64,000 nt of DNA, taken from assembly GCF_024753285.1 (NCBI RefSeq), contig NZ_JANUGW010000005.1, forward strand, positions 310,001-374,000. Direction: 5' to 3'. Every line of letters starts with the position of its first letter. Position 1 is the stretch's first letter. Below are positions 43,980-52,468 of this stretch, one piece after another. The notes under the pieces were generated by a model, which made no database searches, was not told the origin of the DNA, and saw only the letters and a program-made list of their open reading frames with translations. The position numbers were made by a program, and so were the translations under genes. Origin of the DNA: Massilia pinisoli (GTDB lineage Bacteria; Pseudomonadota; Gammaproteobacteria; Burkholderiales; Burkholderiaceae_D).

Positions 43980-44192
43980 TTACTGCGACAGCGCTTTCAC
44001 GCCCTTGCCCAGTTCTTCGATGACGGCGTTCTTCGCCTGGTTCAGCGCGATTTCGTTCTGGATCTGCGCGATCTTGTCCTGTGCGGCCATCGTGATGCGG
44101 GCTGCCGCTTCGGATGCCGCGATGTCCGCGCCGGCGGCGCCGTAGGCGCCTGCGGTGGAAGCGCCGCTCGATGCTTTGCTGGTCTTCGACAT
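43980..44192 (-). CDS. Candidate Hrp pilin/needle subunit, copy 1 (HrpE/HrpY-like)
   Basis: A 70-aa protein, first of two tandem copies. The genes differ at only about six of roughly 225 bases, including the Shine-Dalgarno GGAGTC, so the duplication is recent or kept homogeneous. The helix contains heptad-like hydrophobics (IAQIQNEIALNQ). No signal peptide, consistent with T3SS export. It lies 81 bp after the hrpD6-like gene and 104 bp before copy 2, and no separate TTCG box precedes it. The same C-terminal sequence ends two larger proteins at 16.7-18.4 kb. Confidence 0.65.
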   Translation of the reverse strand: MSKTSKASSGASTAGAYGAAGADIAASEAAARITMAAQDKIAQIQNEIALNQAKNAVIEELGKGVKALSQ

Positions 44193-44273
44193 GGTGTGAC
44201 TCCTTCAAAAAGTGATGATCGACTACGAATGGTTGGACTACGGGTACTGCGAACTACGACGTACTGCTGGGGG

Positions 44274-44516
44274 TTAAACGTTTTGCTGCCGGATCGCCTG
44301 GCAGATCTGCGCGGCGGCCAGCAGGCCCGCGTGCAGCGTCTGTTTTTCCTTGCGCAGCGCGGGGTCGGCTTCGGCCGCCCAGCCGTCGAAGGCGGCGGCG
44401 CCGTGCTCCAGCGCGACGACGACGGCGCGGCAGCGCGGATCGTTCGGGTTCGACTCGACCAGGGCCTGGAAGCGATCCATATCGGCCACGATCGGGGGTG
44501 TCAGTGCATCGAACAT
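44274..44516 (-). CDS. HrpD6-like small T3SS protein (positional)
   Basis: An 80-aa soluble helical protein (MDRFQALVESNPNDPRCRAV; LHAGLLAAAQICQAIRQQ) between sctD and the pilin genes. In Xanthomonas the order is hrcD-hrpD6-hrpE-hpaB and HrpD6 is about 80 residues, so the assignment is by position and size. ATG 44516 is preceded by GAGGAG, 14 bp after the sctD stop. HrpD6 has a regulatory role in Xanthomonas; none can be read here. Confidence 0.6.
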   Translation of the reverse strand: MFDALTPPIVADMDRFQALVESNPNDPRCRAVVVALEHGAAAFDGWAAEADPALRKEKQTLHAGLLAAAQICQAIRQQNV

Positions 44517-44530
44517 CGGATCTCCTCGTA

Positions 44531-45427
44531 TCAGTCGTGGGCGGCCATCGCGGCGCCCGGAAAATGCTTGCTGCCGTCGAGCGACTGCACGTAGCGCAGG
44601 CCGCCGGCATCGAGCGCGGAATCGCTGTCGGCCACGCTCCAGCCGGGACGCACCTCGGTGACGTCGGCATCGAGCCGGGCGACGGCCGGGCCGAGGTCCG
44701 CGGCGAGCTGCGCCAGCCTGCGCTGGACGGTGGCGCCGTCGCGGGTGGTGCCCGTGACGATGAAGCGGCCGTTGCCCGCGTAGCCTGCCTTGAGCGTGGG
44801 CTCGTGCAGCGAATCGGCTATGCTGGCCAGCACGTCGTTGACGACGGCCAGGTGGGCGACCGCGTGGTCGGGCACGGTGCGGCGCAGCAGGTCGCGCACG
44901 GCATCGGCGTCGGCGCCGGTGGCAACGACGCCCTGCACGACCGTCATGCCGTCACGCTGGCTGACGCGCAATCCGCCTTGTCCGATACCGGCCAGCAGCG
45001 CCGGAATGTCGAGGCGCATGCCACCACGTGCCGCCGGCGCGGACGCCGGCTGCATCGCCAGCAGCGCGGTGCTGAGCAGCGTGGCCGGTACCGCGACGGC
45101 GCCCAGCGCCAGCCAGCGGCGCGGGGGCCACCGGCGCACGGGCACCGGCGCCGCCGGTGCGGCCACCGGCTCGCCGGCAGGGTCGCCGATGCACAAGTCG
45201 ATGCCGTCGAAGTGGAGCGTCTCGTGCTCGACGACGTCGATCGTGGCGTCGCCGTCGTGCAGGCGGATGCGGCCGTCGGCGTCGATGGCCACGTCGACCG
45301 AGGCGTGCGCCCAGTCGCTGATGTGGACGGCGGCCGCGTCGTCGCAGCCGATGCGCCAGATGCCGGGCGCCAGCTGCAGCGAGGCGCCGCGATGGCGTCC
45401 GCTCAGAATACGAATGTGCTTGTTCAT
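44531..45427 (-). CDS. sctD: T3SS inner-membrane ring protein SctD (HrcD/HrpD5-like)
   Basis: A 298-aa protein. A cytoplasmic FHA-like domain spans 1-90 (IRILSGRHRGASLQLAPGIW, IGCDDAAAVHISD), one membrane helix lies at about 112-132 after RRWPPRRW, and a periplasmic part carries BON/ring-building modules (GGLRVSQRDGMTVVQGVV, YAGNGRFIVTGTTRDGATV). ATG 45427 follows AGGAG. It partners SctJ in the inner ring. First gene of the sctD-hrpD6-pilin-pilin-hpaB group, 53 nt from its -10 hexamer. Confidence 0.85.
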   Translation of the reverse strand: MNKHIRILSGRHRGASLQLAPGIWRIGCDDAAAVHISDWAHASVDVAIDADGRIRLHDGDATIDVVEHETLHFDGIDLCIGDPAGEPVAAPAAPVPVRRWPPRRWLALGAVAVPATLLSTALLAMQPASAPAARGGMRLDIPALLAGIGQGGLRVSQRDGMTVVQGVVATGADADAVRDLLRRTVPDHAVAHLAVVNDVLASIADSLHEPTLKAGYAGNGRFIVTGTTRDGATVQRRLAQLAADLGPAVARLDADVTEVRPGWSVADSDSALDAGGLRYVQSLDGSKHFPGAAMAAHD

Positions 45428-45479
45428 GGTTCCACTCCTGGCTCGGTGCCGAAGCAAAGTGCGTCGGTCCATGAGTCGT

Positions 45480-45541
45480 ACTGTATCGGCCGGGGACGCG
45501 CGGCCCGCGCCGCAAACCGAACTTGTATCGCGCTTTCCGAA
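45480..45541 (-). promoter_or_regulatory. PIP/hrpII-type promoter for the sctD-pilin operon
   Basis: Minus strand: TTCG (45541-45538), 16 nt, TTCG (45521-45518), 32 nt, then TACAGT (45485-45480). It lies in the 168-bp divergent region shared with the LysR gene. Confidence 0.85.
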
Positions 45542-45595
45542 CGGCGCGCCGGTGGCGTTACAATGCCGCGATGATTCAACCGCACGGGACTCGGC

Positions 45596-46522
45596 ATGGA
45601 AACCAAATGGCTGGAAGACTTCATTTCACTGGTCGAGACCAAGAACTTCAGCCGCTCGGCGCAGCTGCGGCACGTGACGCAGCCGGCGTTCTCGCGCCGC
45701 ATCCGCTCGCTGGAAAACTGGCTCGGCACCGACCTGATCGACCGCACCACGTTCCCCACGCGCGTCACGCCAGCCGGCATGGTGTTCTACGAGCAGGCGC
45801 TGGAAATGCTCGCGCAGATCAACGGCGTGCGCGACCTGCTGCGCAACAACCGCGCGGCCGCCGAACAGACGCTCGACCTGGCCGTGCCGCATACGTTGTC
45901 GCTGACGTTCGTGCCGAAGTGGCTGGCCGCGCTGGAACGCGATTTCGCGGCGATCAACAGCCGCCTCATCGCCCTCAACGTCCATGACGCCGTGCTGCAA
46001 CTGGTCGAAGGCGGCTGCGACCTGCTGCTGTGCTACCACCACCCGCGCCAGCCGGTGCAGCTCGACCCGGGCCGCTACGACATGCTGCTGATGGGCCGCG
46101 AAGCGCTGTGCGCCTATGCCCGCTGCGACGCCGACGGGCAACCGGCCTACCGCCTGCCCGGCCGCAAGGACGCGCCGCTGCCGTTCCTGTCGTACACGAC
46201 GAACGCCTACCTGGGACGGATGGTCGACCTGATCCTCGCCGACGCGCAACCGGGGCCGCACCTGGAAAAACGCTACGAGACCGACATGGCGGAAGGGCTC
46301 AAGATGATGGCGCTGGACGGCCACGGCATCGCGTTCCTGCCCGAGTCGGCGGTGGTGCGCGAGGTCGAGCAGGGGCAGCTCGCGCGCGCCAGCGACGCGG
46401 GCACGTGGGAAATCGAGATGGAGATCCGCCTGTATCGCGAGCGCCCGTCCGACGCCCGTCCCGGCAAGCCGCTGGTGGCGGACCTGTGGGATTACCTCGT
46501 CTCACACGAAGCCGTGTCGTGA
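45596..46522 (+). CDS. LysR-family regulator, HypT/QseD-like
   Basis: A 308-aa LysR regulator. The N-terminal winged HTH (METKWLEDFISLVETKNFSR, VTQPAFSRRIRSLENWLG) has the W-L-E-D-F opening typical of the HypT (YjiE/QseD) subgroup, followed by an effector-binding domain (about 92-295). It is divergent from the sctD operon and upstream of glutamate dehydrogenase. Either could be its target. HypT senses hypochlorite in E. coli; that is not shown here. Confidence 0.8.
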   Translation: METKWLEDFISLVETKNFSRSAQLRHVTQPAFSRRIRSLENWLGTDLIDRTTFPTRVTPAGMVFYEQALEMLAQINGVRDLLRNNRAAAEQTLDLAVPHTLSLTFVPKWLAALERDFAAINSRLIALNVHDAVLQLVEGGCDLLLCYHHPRQPVQLDPGRYDMLLMGREALCAYARCDADGQPAYRLPGRKDAPLPFLSYTTNAYLGRMVDLILADAQPGPHLEKRYETDMAEGLKMMALDGHGIAFLPESAVVREVEQGQLARASDAGTWEIEMEIRLYRERPSDARPGKPLVADLWDYLVSHEAVS

Positions 46523-46658
46523 CGCTGTGTCGTGATGCTTTTTGCGCATACCTGCATGCGCAAGCAGCATTGGCAATGATCCGCTAGCCCATCCTATGAT
46601 TCGTTCGCCGCGCATCAGCCTGCGCCCCGAACCCATCACCGACTATCGGAGACATCGC

Positions 46659-47942
46659 ATGACCAGCCACGCCCTCCCCTCCTACCTGAACCCCGACGAC
46701 CTCGGCCCATGGGGCCAGTACCTGCAGCAGGTCGACCGCGTCACCCCGCACCTGGGCAACCTGGCCCGCTGGGTCGAGACGCTGAAGCGTCCGAAGCGCA
46801 TCCTCACCGTCGACGTGCCCATCGAGCGCGACGACGGCACGGTCGCCCACTTCGAGGGTTATCGCGTCCAGCACAACCTGTCGCGCGGCCCGGGCAAGGG
46901 CGGCGTGCGCTTCCACCAGGACGTCACGCTGTCGGAAGTGATGGCGCTGTCCGCGTGGATGTCCGTGAAGAACGCCGCCGTCAACGTGCCGTACGGCGGC
47001 GCCAAGGGCGGCATTCGCGTCGATCCGTCCAAGCTGTCGAAGGGCGAGCTGCAGCGCCTCACGCGCCGCTACACGAGCGAGATCAGCATGCTGATCGGCC
47101 CGACGAAGGACATCCCGGCGCCGGACGTCAATACCAACGAGCAGGTCATGGCCTGGATGATGGATTCCTACGCCATGATCGAAGGGAATCTGTCGACGGG
47201 CGTCGTGACGGGCAAGCCGATCTCGCTCGGCGGCTCGCTCGGTCGCCGTGAAGCGACGGGCCGCGGCGTGTTCGTCGTCGGCCAGGAAGCGGCGCAGCGG
47301 CGCGGCGTCGCGATCGCCGGCGCGAAAATCGCGATCCAGGGCTTCGGCAACGTGGGCGGCATCGCGGCCACGATCTTCGCCGACGCGGGCGCCAAGATCG
47401 TCGCCGTGCAGGACCATACGGGTACCGTCCTGCGCGAAGGCGGGCTCGATGTCGCACAGCTGCATGCGTACGTCGCCGAAGCGGGCGGCGTGAAAGGCTT
47501 CCCCGGCGCCGACGCGACGCTGGAGCGCGACGCCTTCTGGGACGTCGAATCGGACATCCTGATCCCGGCCGCGCTGGAGCGCCAGATCACGGCCGACGTC
47601 GCGCAGCGCCTGCGCACGAAGATCATCCTGGAAGGCGCGAACGGCCCGACGACGCCGGAAGCGGACGACATCCTCGGCGACAAGGACGTGCTGGTGGTGC
47701 CGGACGTGCTGGCCAACGCGGGCGGCGTGACGGTGTCGTACTTCGAATGGGTGCAGGATTTCTCGAGCTTCTTCTGGACCGAAGACGAAATCAATGCGCG
47801 CCTCACGCGCATCATGCAGAACGCGTTCGGCGCCGTATGGACGGTCGCGCAGGAGAAGAAGGTGTCGCTGCGCACGGCCACGTTCATCGTCGCGTGCACG
47901 CGCATCCTGCAGGCGCGCGAGGTGCGCGGCCTGTATCCGTAA
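46659..47942 (+). CDS. gdhA: Glu/Leu/Phe/Val dehydrogenase (glutamate dehydrogenase)
   Basis: A 427-aa enzyme. The substrate-binding and catalytic segments are [18 protein letters not shown] and [20 protein letters not shown] (catalytic Lys in PYGGAKGG). The dinucleotide-binding domain has [16 protein letters not shown] 46659 is preceded by GGAGA. Catalyses reversible oxidative deamination of glutamate to 2-oxoglutarate. A short GC hairpin (47959-47975) lies after the gene. Confidence 0.92.
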   Translation: MTSHALPSYLNPDDLGPWGQYLQQVDRVTPHLGNLARWVETLKRPKRILTVDVPIERDDGTVAHFEGYRVQHNLSRGPGKGGVRFHQDVTLSEVMALSAWMSVKNAAVNVPYGGAKGGIRVDPSKLSKGELQRLTRRYTSEISMLIGPTKDIPAPDVNTNEQVMAWMMDSYAMIEGNLSTGVVTGKPISLGGSLGRREATGRGVFVVGQEAAQRRGVAIAGAKIAIQGFGNVGGIAATIFADAGAKIVAVQDHTGTVLREGGLDVAQLHAYVAEAGGVKGFPGADATLERDAFWDVESDILIPAALERQITADVAQRLRTKIILEGANGPTTPEADDILGDKDVLVVPDVLANAGGVTVSYFEWVQDFSSFFWTEDEINARLTRIMQNAFGAVWTVAQEKKVSLRTATFIVACTRILQAREVRGLYP

Positions 47943-48062
47943 GATCTGTTGTTGCGGTGCCCGCCGGCAGCGGGCTTCCGAAGTGTGGGAATGCGCGTGT
48001 TTTCCAGCCGATATACGGTGCTAGACTCGCGTCGTTATCGCACTTCGTGCCGCCGGCACTCC

Positions 48063-48434
48063 ATGACACTTCCATTCTTCACCTCGCGGCGCTCGTTGCT
48101 TGCCATCGTTGCCGTCTACATCGGCGCTGCGCTGTATGTCGCGCTGAACTCGTCGATGACGATCGCAGCCACGGCCCTCCTCGGCATCGTGACGCTGATA
48201 CCGGCGCTGGTTCTTTCGTCGCTCAGCAGGATCGCGGGCCATGCGGGGGCCTGGGCATCCGCCTGCGTGTTCGTCTGGGCGCTCCGCATGGAAGCCTTCC
48301 CCGCTGGCGGAGGCGCACCGATGACCGTCATTGCCGTCGTCCTGTTCGGATGGCCGTCATGCTTCGCCGTCGGTGCGGTCGCAGCGGGCGTGCTCGGGAT
48401 GCTGTCCGGGCGGCCCGCCGAGCCGCTGGAATGA
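48063..48434 (+). CDS. Small membrane protein of unknown function
   Basis: A 123-aa protein with about four hydrophobic segments (LLAIVAVYIGAALYVALN, AATALLGIVTLIPALVLSSL, WASACVFVWALRM, VVLFGWPSCFAVGAVAAGVL). I chose ATG 48063 because it begins just before the first membrane helix; the frame is open 38 codons further upstream. No family recognised. It is convergent with the cupin gene, 21 bp apart. Confidence 0.5.
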   Translation: MTLPFFTSRRSLLAIVAVYIGAALYVALNSSMTIAATALLGIVTLIPALVLSSLSRIAGHAGAWASACVFVWALRMEAFPAGGGAPMTVIAVVLFGWPSCFAVGAVAAGVLGMLSGRPAEPLE

Positions 48435-48455
48435 GCGCGGCACGCCAGTCGCGCG

Positions 48456-48908
48456 CTACTTCGACTGGATCGGTGAAGGGGGCACGAATTCCGGATGGGC
48501 AAGCGTGAGCGACTGGTTCACGGTGCCCGTATAGAGCACGAACAACTTGACCGGTTTGTCGCCCAGGGCGCGGCCGTTGTGCAGGGTCTGCACGACTTCC
48601 GGCAGCGTGTCGCCAGCATGCAGCTGGCAAGTCGCGCCGTTGCCCTGGGTGACTTCCAGGGTCCCCTCCAGCACGTACGCAAACGAAGGCACGGAATGCT
48701 CATGCCACCCTGTCTGCCCGCCTGCCGCGATCTCGACGATCAGCGCCGTGACCTCGGCCTGCCCCTTCGGGTAGACGAGCGGCTTGCCGTCCCAGCTCGT
48801 CGAGGTTTTCAGTAATGGCGTCACTTTGACGGAAGCGGAATTATCGAGCGCGCTGGCCGGGTGTACCCAGGCCAGCATCGCGGCCAGGGCGAGGAATTGA
48901 AATTTCAT
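48456..48908 (-). CDS. Exported cupin-domain protein
   Basis: A 150-aa protein with a signal peptide (MKFQFLALAAMLAWVHPASA). The single cupin barrel has motif 1 GWHEHSVPSFAYVLEG (His-x-His plus Glu) and motif 2 at AGDTLPEVVQTLHNG (His). Metal binding in the periplasm is likely. The reaction cannot be inferred. Confidence 0.75.
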   Translation of the reverse strand: MKFQFLALAAMLAWVHPASALDNSASVKVTPLLKTSTSWDGKPLVYPKGQAEVTALIVEIAAGGQTGWHEHSVPSFAYVLEGTLEVTQGNGATCQLHAGDTLPEVVQTLHNGRALGDKPVKLFVLYTGTVNQSLTLAHPEFVPPSPIQSK

Positions 48909-49016
48909 GGATGAGGATCGGGAGTGTGTATTTACTCGCGGAGTTTACCAAACAACCATGGGTGCCTCCAACCCTCCGCCTCGTGCGCTCCCGCGCACTG
49001 CCGCATTGGTTGACGC

Positions 49017-49870
49017 TCAGTTCCCCATCAGGGCGTCCTTGAAGCCCTGCAGCGCAGGCTTAGCCTGGAAGTTCCCATCGAACAGCAGCGGCCAGTCGGG
49101 CGATCCGGGCTGGTTGATCCAGCTGTCCGCATCCCACACGCCCCACACCGTGATGCCGGCCCGCTGCGCCGCCGGCACAGCGCGCAGGTAGGCGGCGATG
49201 ATGTCGTGGTAGCGCTGCTGCTGGCGCAGCGCCGCATCGGCCGTGAAGGTCGTGTAGGCGCTCTTCATGCTCACGTCCATTTCCGAAATCTCGACTTTCA
49301 GCCCGCGGTCCGCCACGGCCTTCAGCGACGATTCGATGGCGGAGATGCTCGGCCAGTCGATCGTCACGTGCATCTGGAAGCCGACGCCCGTGATCGGGAC
49401 GCTGCGCGAGCGCATGCCGTCGATCATCGCGAGCAGGTTCGTCGTCTTCTGCCCGCCCGCTTCGATGTTGTAGTCGTTGTAGAACAGGTCGACCTGCGGA
49501 TCGACGGCGCGGGCGTTGACGAACGCCTGGTCGATGAACGCCTGGCCCATCTTCTGGCTGAACAGGCTGCTGCGCAGGATGTTGTCGACCGTCGGCTGGC
49601 CATCGTCGGCCAGCGCCTCGTTGACGACGTCCCAGCTCACCACCTGGCCCTTGAAGTGCGAGACGATGGTCTGCACGTGCGTCTTCAGCATGGCGGCGAA
49701 GTCGCCCGTGTAGTTCGTCATGAAGCTGGGCACCTGGTAATCGGCGTGCCAGATGAGCGTGTGCCCGTGCACGTTGATGCCATTGGCGTGGACGAACGCG
49801 ACGAAGTCGTCGGCCTGGCCGAACGTGAACGTGTAGTTGGACGCACCCGTCGTGTTGGTGCGGCGGCCCT
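49017..49870 (-). pseudogene. GH10 endo-1,4-beta-xylanase, 5'-truncated
   Basis: The GH10 catalytic domain is read without a stop from about 49870 to 49017. It has NVHGHTLIWHADYQVP, acid/base Glu in VSWDVVNEALAD, YNDYNIEAG, and nucleophile Glu in LKVEISEMDVS, ending at GFKDALMGN. The coding similarity breaks off near 49870 (…EGRRTNTTGASNYTFTFGQ) in the region before beta-strand 3, so about the first 60-100 residues of the domain and any signal peptide are missing. The only in-frame ATG (49772) would remove more of the barrel. The upstream DNA belongs to an unrelated gene tail on the other strand. Confidence 0.8.
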
Positions 49871-49871
49871 C

Positions 49872-50069
49872 AGTTTCACGCTGCTGCCGGTTTTTGGACC
49901 TATCTTTTACCTGATGATTGACTCGCCTGAAAGCTCGCCGTCTGGTGTAAGTCCAGAAGAATTCTGGCAGCCAGCGAAAGGTGCAGGTCGACCGTGGCCT
50001 TCATACGATCCTTTGATAAAATCCTTGCGCAAAATGTTCATGGGAGCAGTTGAGGAAGACGACGACTAA
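49872..50069 (+). pseudogene. C-terminal fragment of an unrecognised membrane-linked protein
   Basis: About 65 codons with coding character: a hydrophobic segment (FTLLPVFGPIFYLMID) and an acidic tail ending AVEEDDD, followed by a TAA. It abuts the GH10 break exactly and has no plausible start of its own; the open frame runs leftwards only through antisense of the xylanase. This looks like the 3' end of another gene joined by rearrangement. Confidence 0.5.
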
Positions 50070-50141
50070 GCCTCGCGAACGTCTCCTTTGGGTGGGGTTG
50101 ACAGCGGCCGTTCAGTCGGCGGTAACCTATCTGGGCACGTG

Positions 50142-50255
50142 GCCGCTGGTCATTGGCTCTCCTTCCAGGCCACCGTCCAGGTGCGCAACAAGCAGGTGTC
50201 GGCCTACCACGACATCATGAACATGCAGGTGTGCGGCCGCACGGCTGTCCTATAG
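50142..50255 (+). pseudogene. fliE: fliE 3' remnant
   Basis: About 25 codons (50154-50231) encode SFQATVQVRNKQVSAYHDIM followed by NMQV, the conserved FliE C-terminus (normally ending MNMQV or MNMPV then stop). The natural stop is lost, and the frame runs on eight codons to TAG at 50253. Nothing of the upstream part of fliE or any other flagellar gene is present. It marks a recombination scar. Confidence 0.7.
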
Positions 50256-52199
50256 CGAGGCATCTTCCAGCCGCGCGCGTGCGACGACGCCGTCCAGCAC
50301 CTCGTCCGTATAGGGCGGCGCCGCAGTCGGCAGCCGGCCCAGCGGCGTCGCCATCAACGGGTGGTCGAGGACCGGATTGGCCAGACCTAGGCGCCGGCGC
50401 AGGTCCAGCATTAGCAGGATCTCGAACGGGTCGTACCAGAAGCGGTAGTTGTCCAGGTCAAGGACCTTCGCGCCGGTGAAACAGCGTGACTGATACATGC
50501 GGCGGTCGCAGGCGGCCAGCAACAGCGGCGCCACCTTGTCCGGATCCGGATCGCGCCAGCGTTCCAGCAACTGTTCGAACAGCGGTTCGTCGAACGCCTG
50601 CACGGGCAGGTTGCGGCACGCCCAGCCCTGCCATTGCGCGATCAGGCGCAGCACGAAATATTGGGTGCGGCGCTGGTGGAAGGGGCGCTTGCCGGCGTCG
50701 AAATCCCAGAATCGCCCTTGTTCCAAGCGCTTCATCACCTGTCGGACAAGTTGCAGTGCCCAAGCGTCCCAGCCCAGCGCCAGGCAATTCGCGATGGTGC
50801 AGCAGGCGTCGTCGAGCCCCAGTTCGTATTTGTTTTCGCCCGCCAAGCGGCACGACCAGTAATCGTAGGCAACCGCCTGCCGCCAGCCGGGGCGCCAGTC
50901 GTCGGCGAGTTCAGCAGCGGCGCCGGCGTTGTCGCGCTCCGACCGGTCACGCCGCCGGATCCAGTCGAGCAAATCCTCGTCGGCCTGTGCCGCCTGCACC
51001 GTCTGGGCGATGTACACGTCGCATTCCTTGCCCTTGCGCTTATCGAGGTAGGGCGCGAGCTGCTGCATGGCGGCGCCGATGTGTTCCGGTGCATGGCCTT
51101 CGTACAGCATGTGACGGACGATCTTGTATTCGGACATGGAGACAGCTTTATCGCACTCGTCGGCCAGCACGCGCTCGTCCTCTGGTACCGTCTCCTTGCC
51201 GAAATAATGACTGGCCGAGAACAGCGCCCCCCCGTCAACATAAATGTGTTTCCCGTTGGCGAGCAGTTTGGCGAACGTCTGGTTCGCGGCCGCGGCATCC
51301 AGGCGTGGCCTTTTCTTTTTCCCGGACGGTTTGCCGGTCCCGAGCGCGGCGTGGATCGCCAACCGCTTGACGGCGCGCGCGCAGTGCCACAAGTCTTCGA
51401 AGGCCGCCTTGTCGCCATAGCCCCAACTCCGTCGCTCGGTCGTGAAGCCCGGCCCTTCGTCGGCAAAGCGTTTCAGGTCGGCCATTTCCTTGGTACGCCA
51501 TTCAGCGAATGGTTGGGAGTATTTTTTGAGGAACTGCTGCACGGCAGGGAAACGCGGATCGGGGCCGGCGCGTGGCACATCCGGTTCGTCGCTCGCATCG
51601 ACGCGGACGATGGATACTGATTCCACGCCTTCCGCCGCGCGCGCGCAGGCGTGCGCCAGGAACCCGATCACCCAGAAATCGGGCGCGGTGATCGGCTTCG
51701 TCGCCTCCAGCGCCTTTTTCGCCAGCGCGCGTTTCTTGCGCTTCTCGAACACGGCGGCCATGAACGCCTTGTTTGGGCCGGTAGGCGGCAACATGAACGG
51801 ATCGGCGTCCTCGTCGTCGCAATGCTTGGCCCGTATCTCAAACAGTTCGGTCAGATTCTCGAGCAGACCGGCCAGGATGCGGCATTCGGCCGCGTCCAGC
51901 CGCTCCGGCAGCGCCGCGGCGTACCGGGTGTGCAGGTAGGCCGCAAGCCATTCGTTTGGAACGACGTAAAACTCTGGCAGCGTCGAGGAGTGAGCAAGAT
52001 AGTCGGTCGGGTTGCGTTCGTGTTCCCACTCATCGCCGTACTCGGCGATTTTCCCGGCGACCATTGGCGCCAGCACCGCCAAGTTGGCGGGGGAAGCGGG
52101 AATCACGAATTCGTCGCAGGATTCGTTCGAGAATTCGTCTTCGGCGATCGATAGGAATTTCGTGATCAGGCCAAGTTCAAAGGTGGTCAGCGCAGGCAT
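50250..52199 (-). CDS. Hypothetical protein, 649 aa
   Basis: Long intact frame with normal codon use for this genome. ATG 52199 (MPALTTFELGLITKFLS) is chosen because the region upstream turns AT-richer; the frame stays open to 52292. The protein is soluble, acidic, rich in Trp and Cys, with an N-terminal helical domain, a basic linker (GKPSGKKKRPRLDAAAANQT, about residues 290-310) and a C-terminal Trp-rich domain (AQWQGWACRNLPV, YRFWYDPFEILLMLDLRRR). No signal peptide, no family recognised. Location between gene remnants and defence-like genes suggests an accessory function. Confidence 0.65.
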   Translation of the reverse strand: MPALTTFELGLITKFLSIAEDEFSNESCDEFVIPASPANLAVLAPMVAGKIAEYGDEWEHERNPTDYLAHSSTLPEFYVVPNEWLAAYLHTRYAAALPERLDAAECRILAGLLENLTELFEIRAKHCDDEDADPFMLPPTGPNKAFMAAVFEKRKKRALAKKALEATKPITAPDFWVIGFLAHACARAAEGVESVSIVRVDASDEPDVPRAGPDPRFPAVQQFLKKYSQPFAEWRTKEMADLKRFADEGPGFTTERRSWGYGDKAAFEDLWHCARAVKRLAIHAALGTGKPSGKKKRPRLDAAAANQTFAKLLANGKHIYVDGGALFSASHYFGKETVPEDERVLADECDKAVSMSEYKIVRHMLYEGHAPEHIGAAMQQLAPYLDKRKGKECDVYIAQTVQAAQADEDLLDWIRRRDRSERDNAGAAAELADDWRPGWRQAVAYDYWSCRLAGENKYELGLDDACCTIANCLALGWDAWALQLVRQVMKRLEQGRFWDFDAGKRPFHQRRTQYFVLRLIAQWQGWACRNLPVQAFDEPLFEQLLERWRDPDPDKVAPLLLAACDRRMYQSRCFTGAKVLDLDNYRFWYDPFEILLMLDLRRRLGLANPVLDHPLMATPLGRLPTAAPPYTDEVLDGVVARARLEDASL

Positions 52200-52468
52200 C
52201 GTGTTCGAGTTCTTGTCCAAATGCGATCCAGTACCATCAAGGGGGTGACTTGCTGACGGGGCCGGATGGAGACCGCATGCCAGTTCAACCATGTTGCCAT
52301 CAGGATATTAATCATGCAAGGGCTTTGGGGTCGAGTCCGGACGAACGGCCGGGTTCGCCCACAAGCGGACGCATGGTCGATAGTCCAATGTATACGGTGA
52401 TTACACAATGACGGGTTGTAATGAACTTTAGCCAAGCATGAAAAATTGCTGAATGCTGGGTATCTACA

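Noticed and set aside
44226..44253. TTCG pair (minus strand) upstream of pilin copy 1
   Set aside because: The spacing is 20 nt instead of 16; the pilins are more simply read as part of the sctD operon.
49017..49772. GH10 gene as an intact 251-aa xylanase starting at ATG 49772
   Set aside because: GH10 barrels need over 300 residues; in-frame GH10-like sequence continues about 30 codons upstream of this ATG and then stops matching at the junction.
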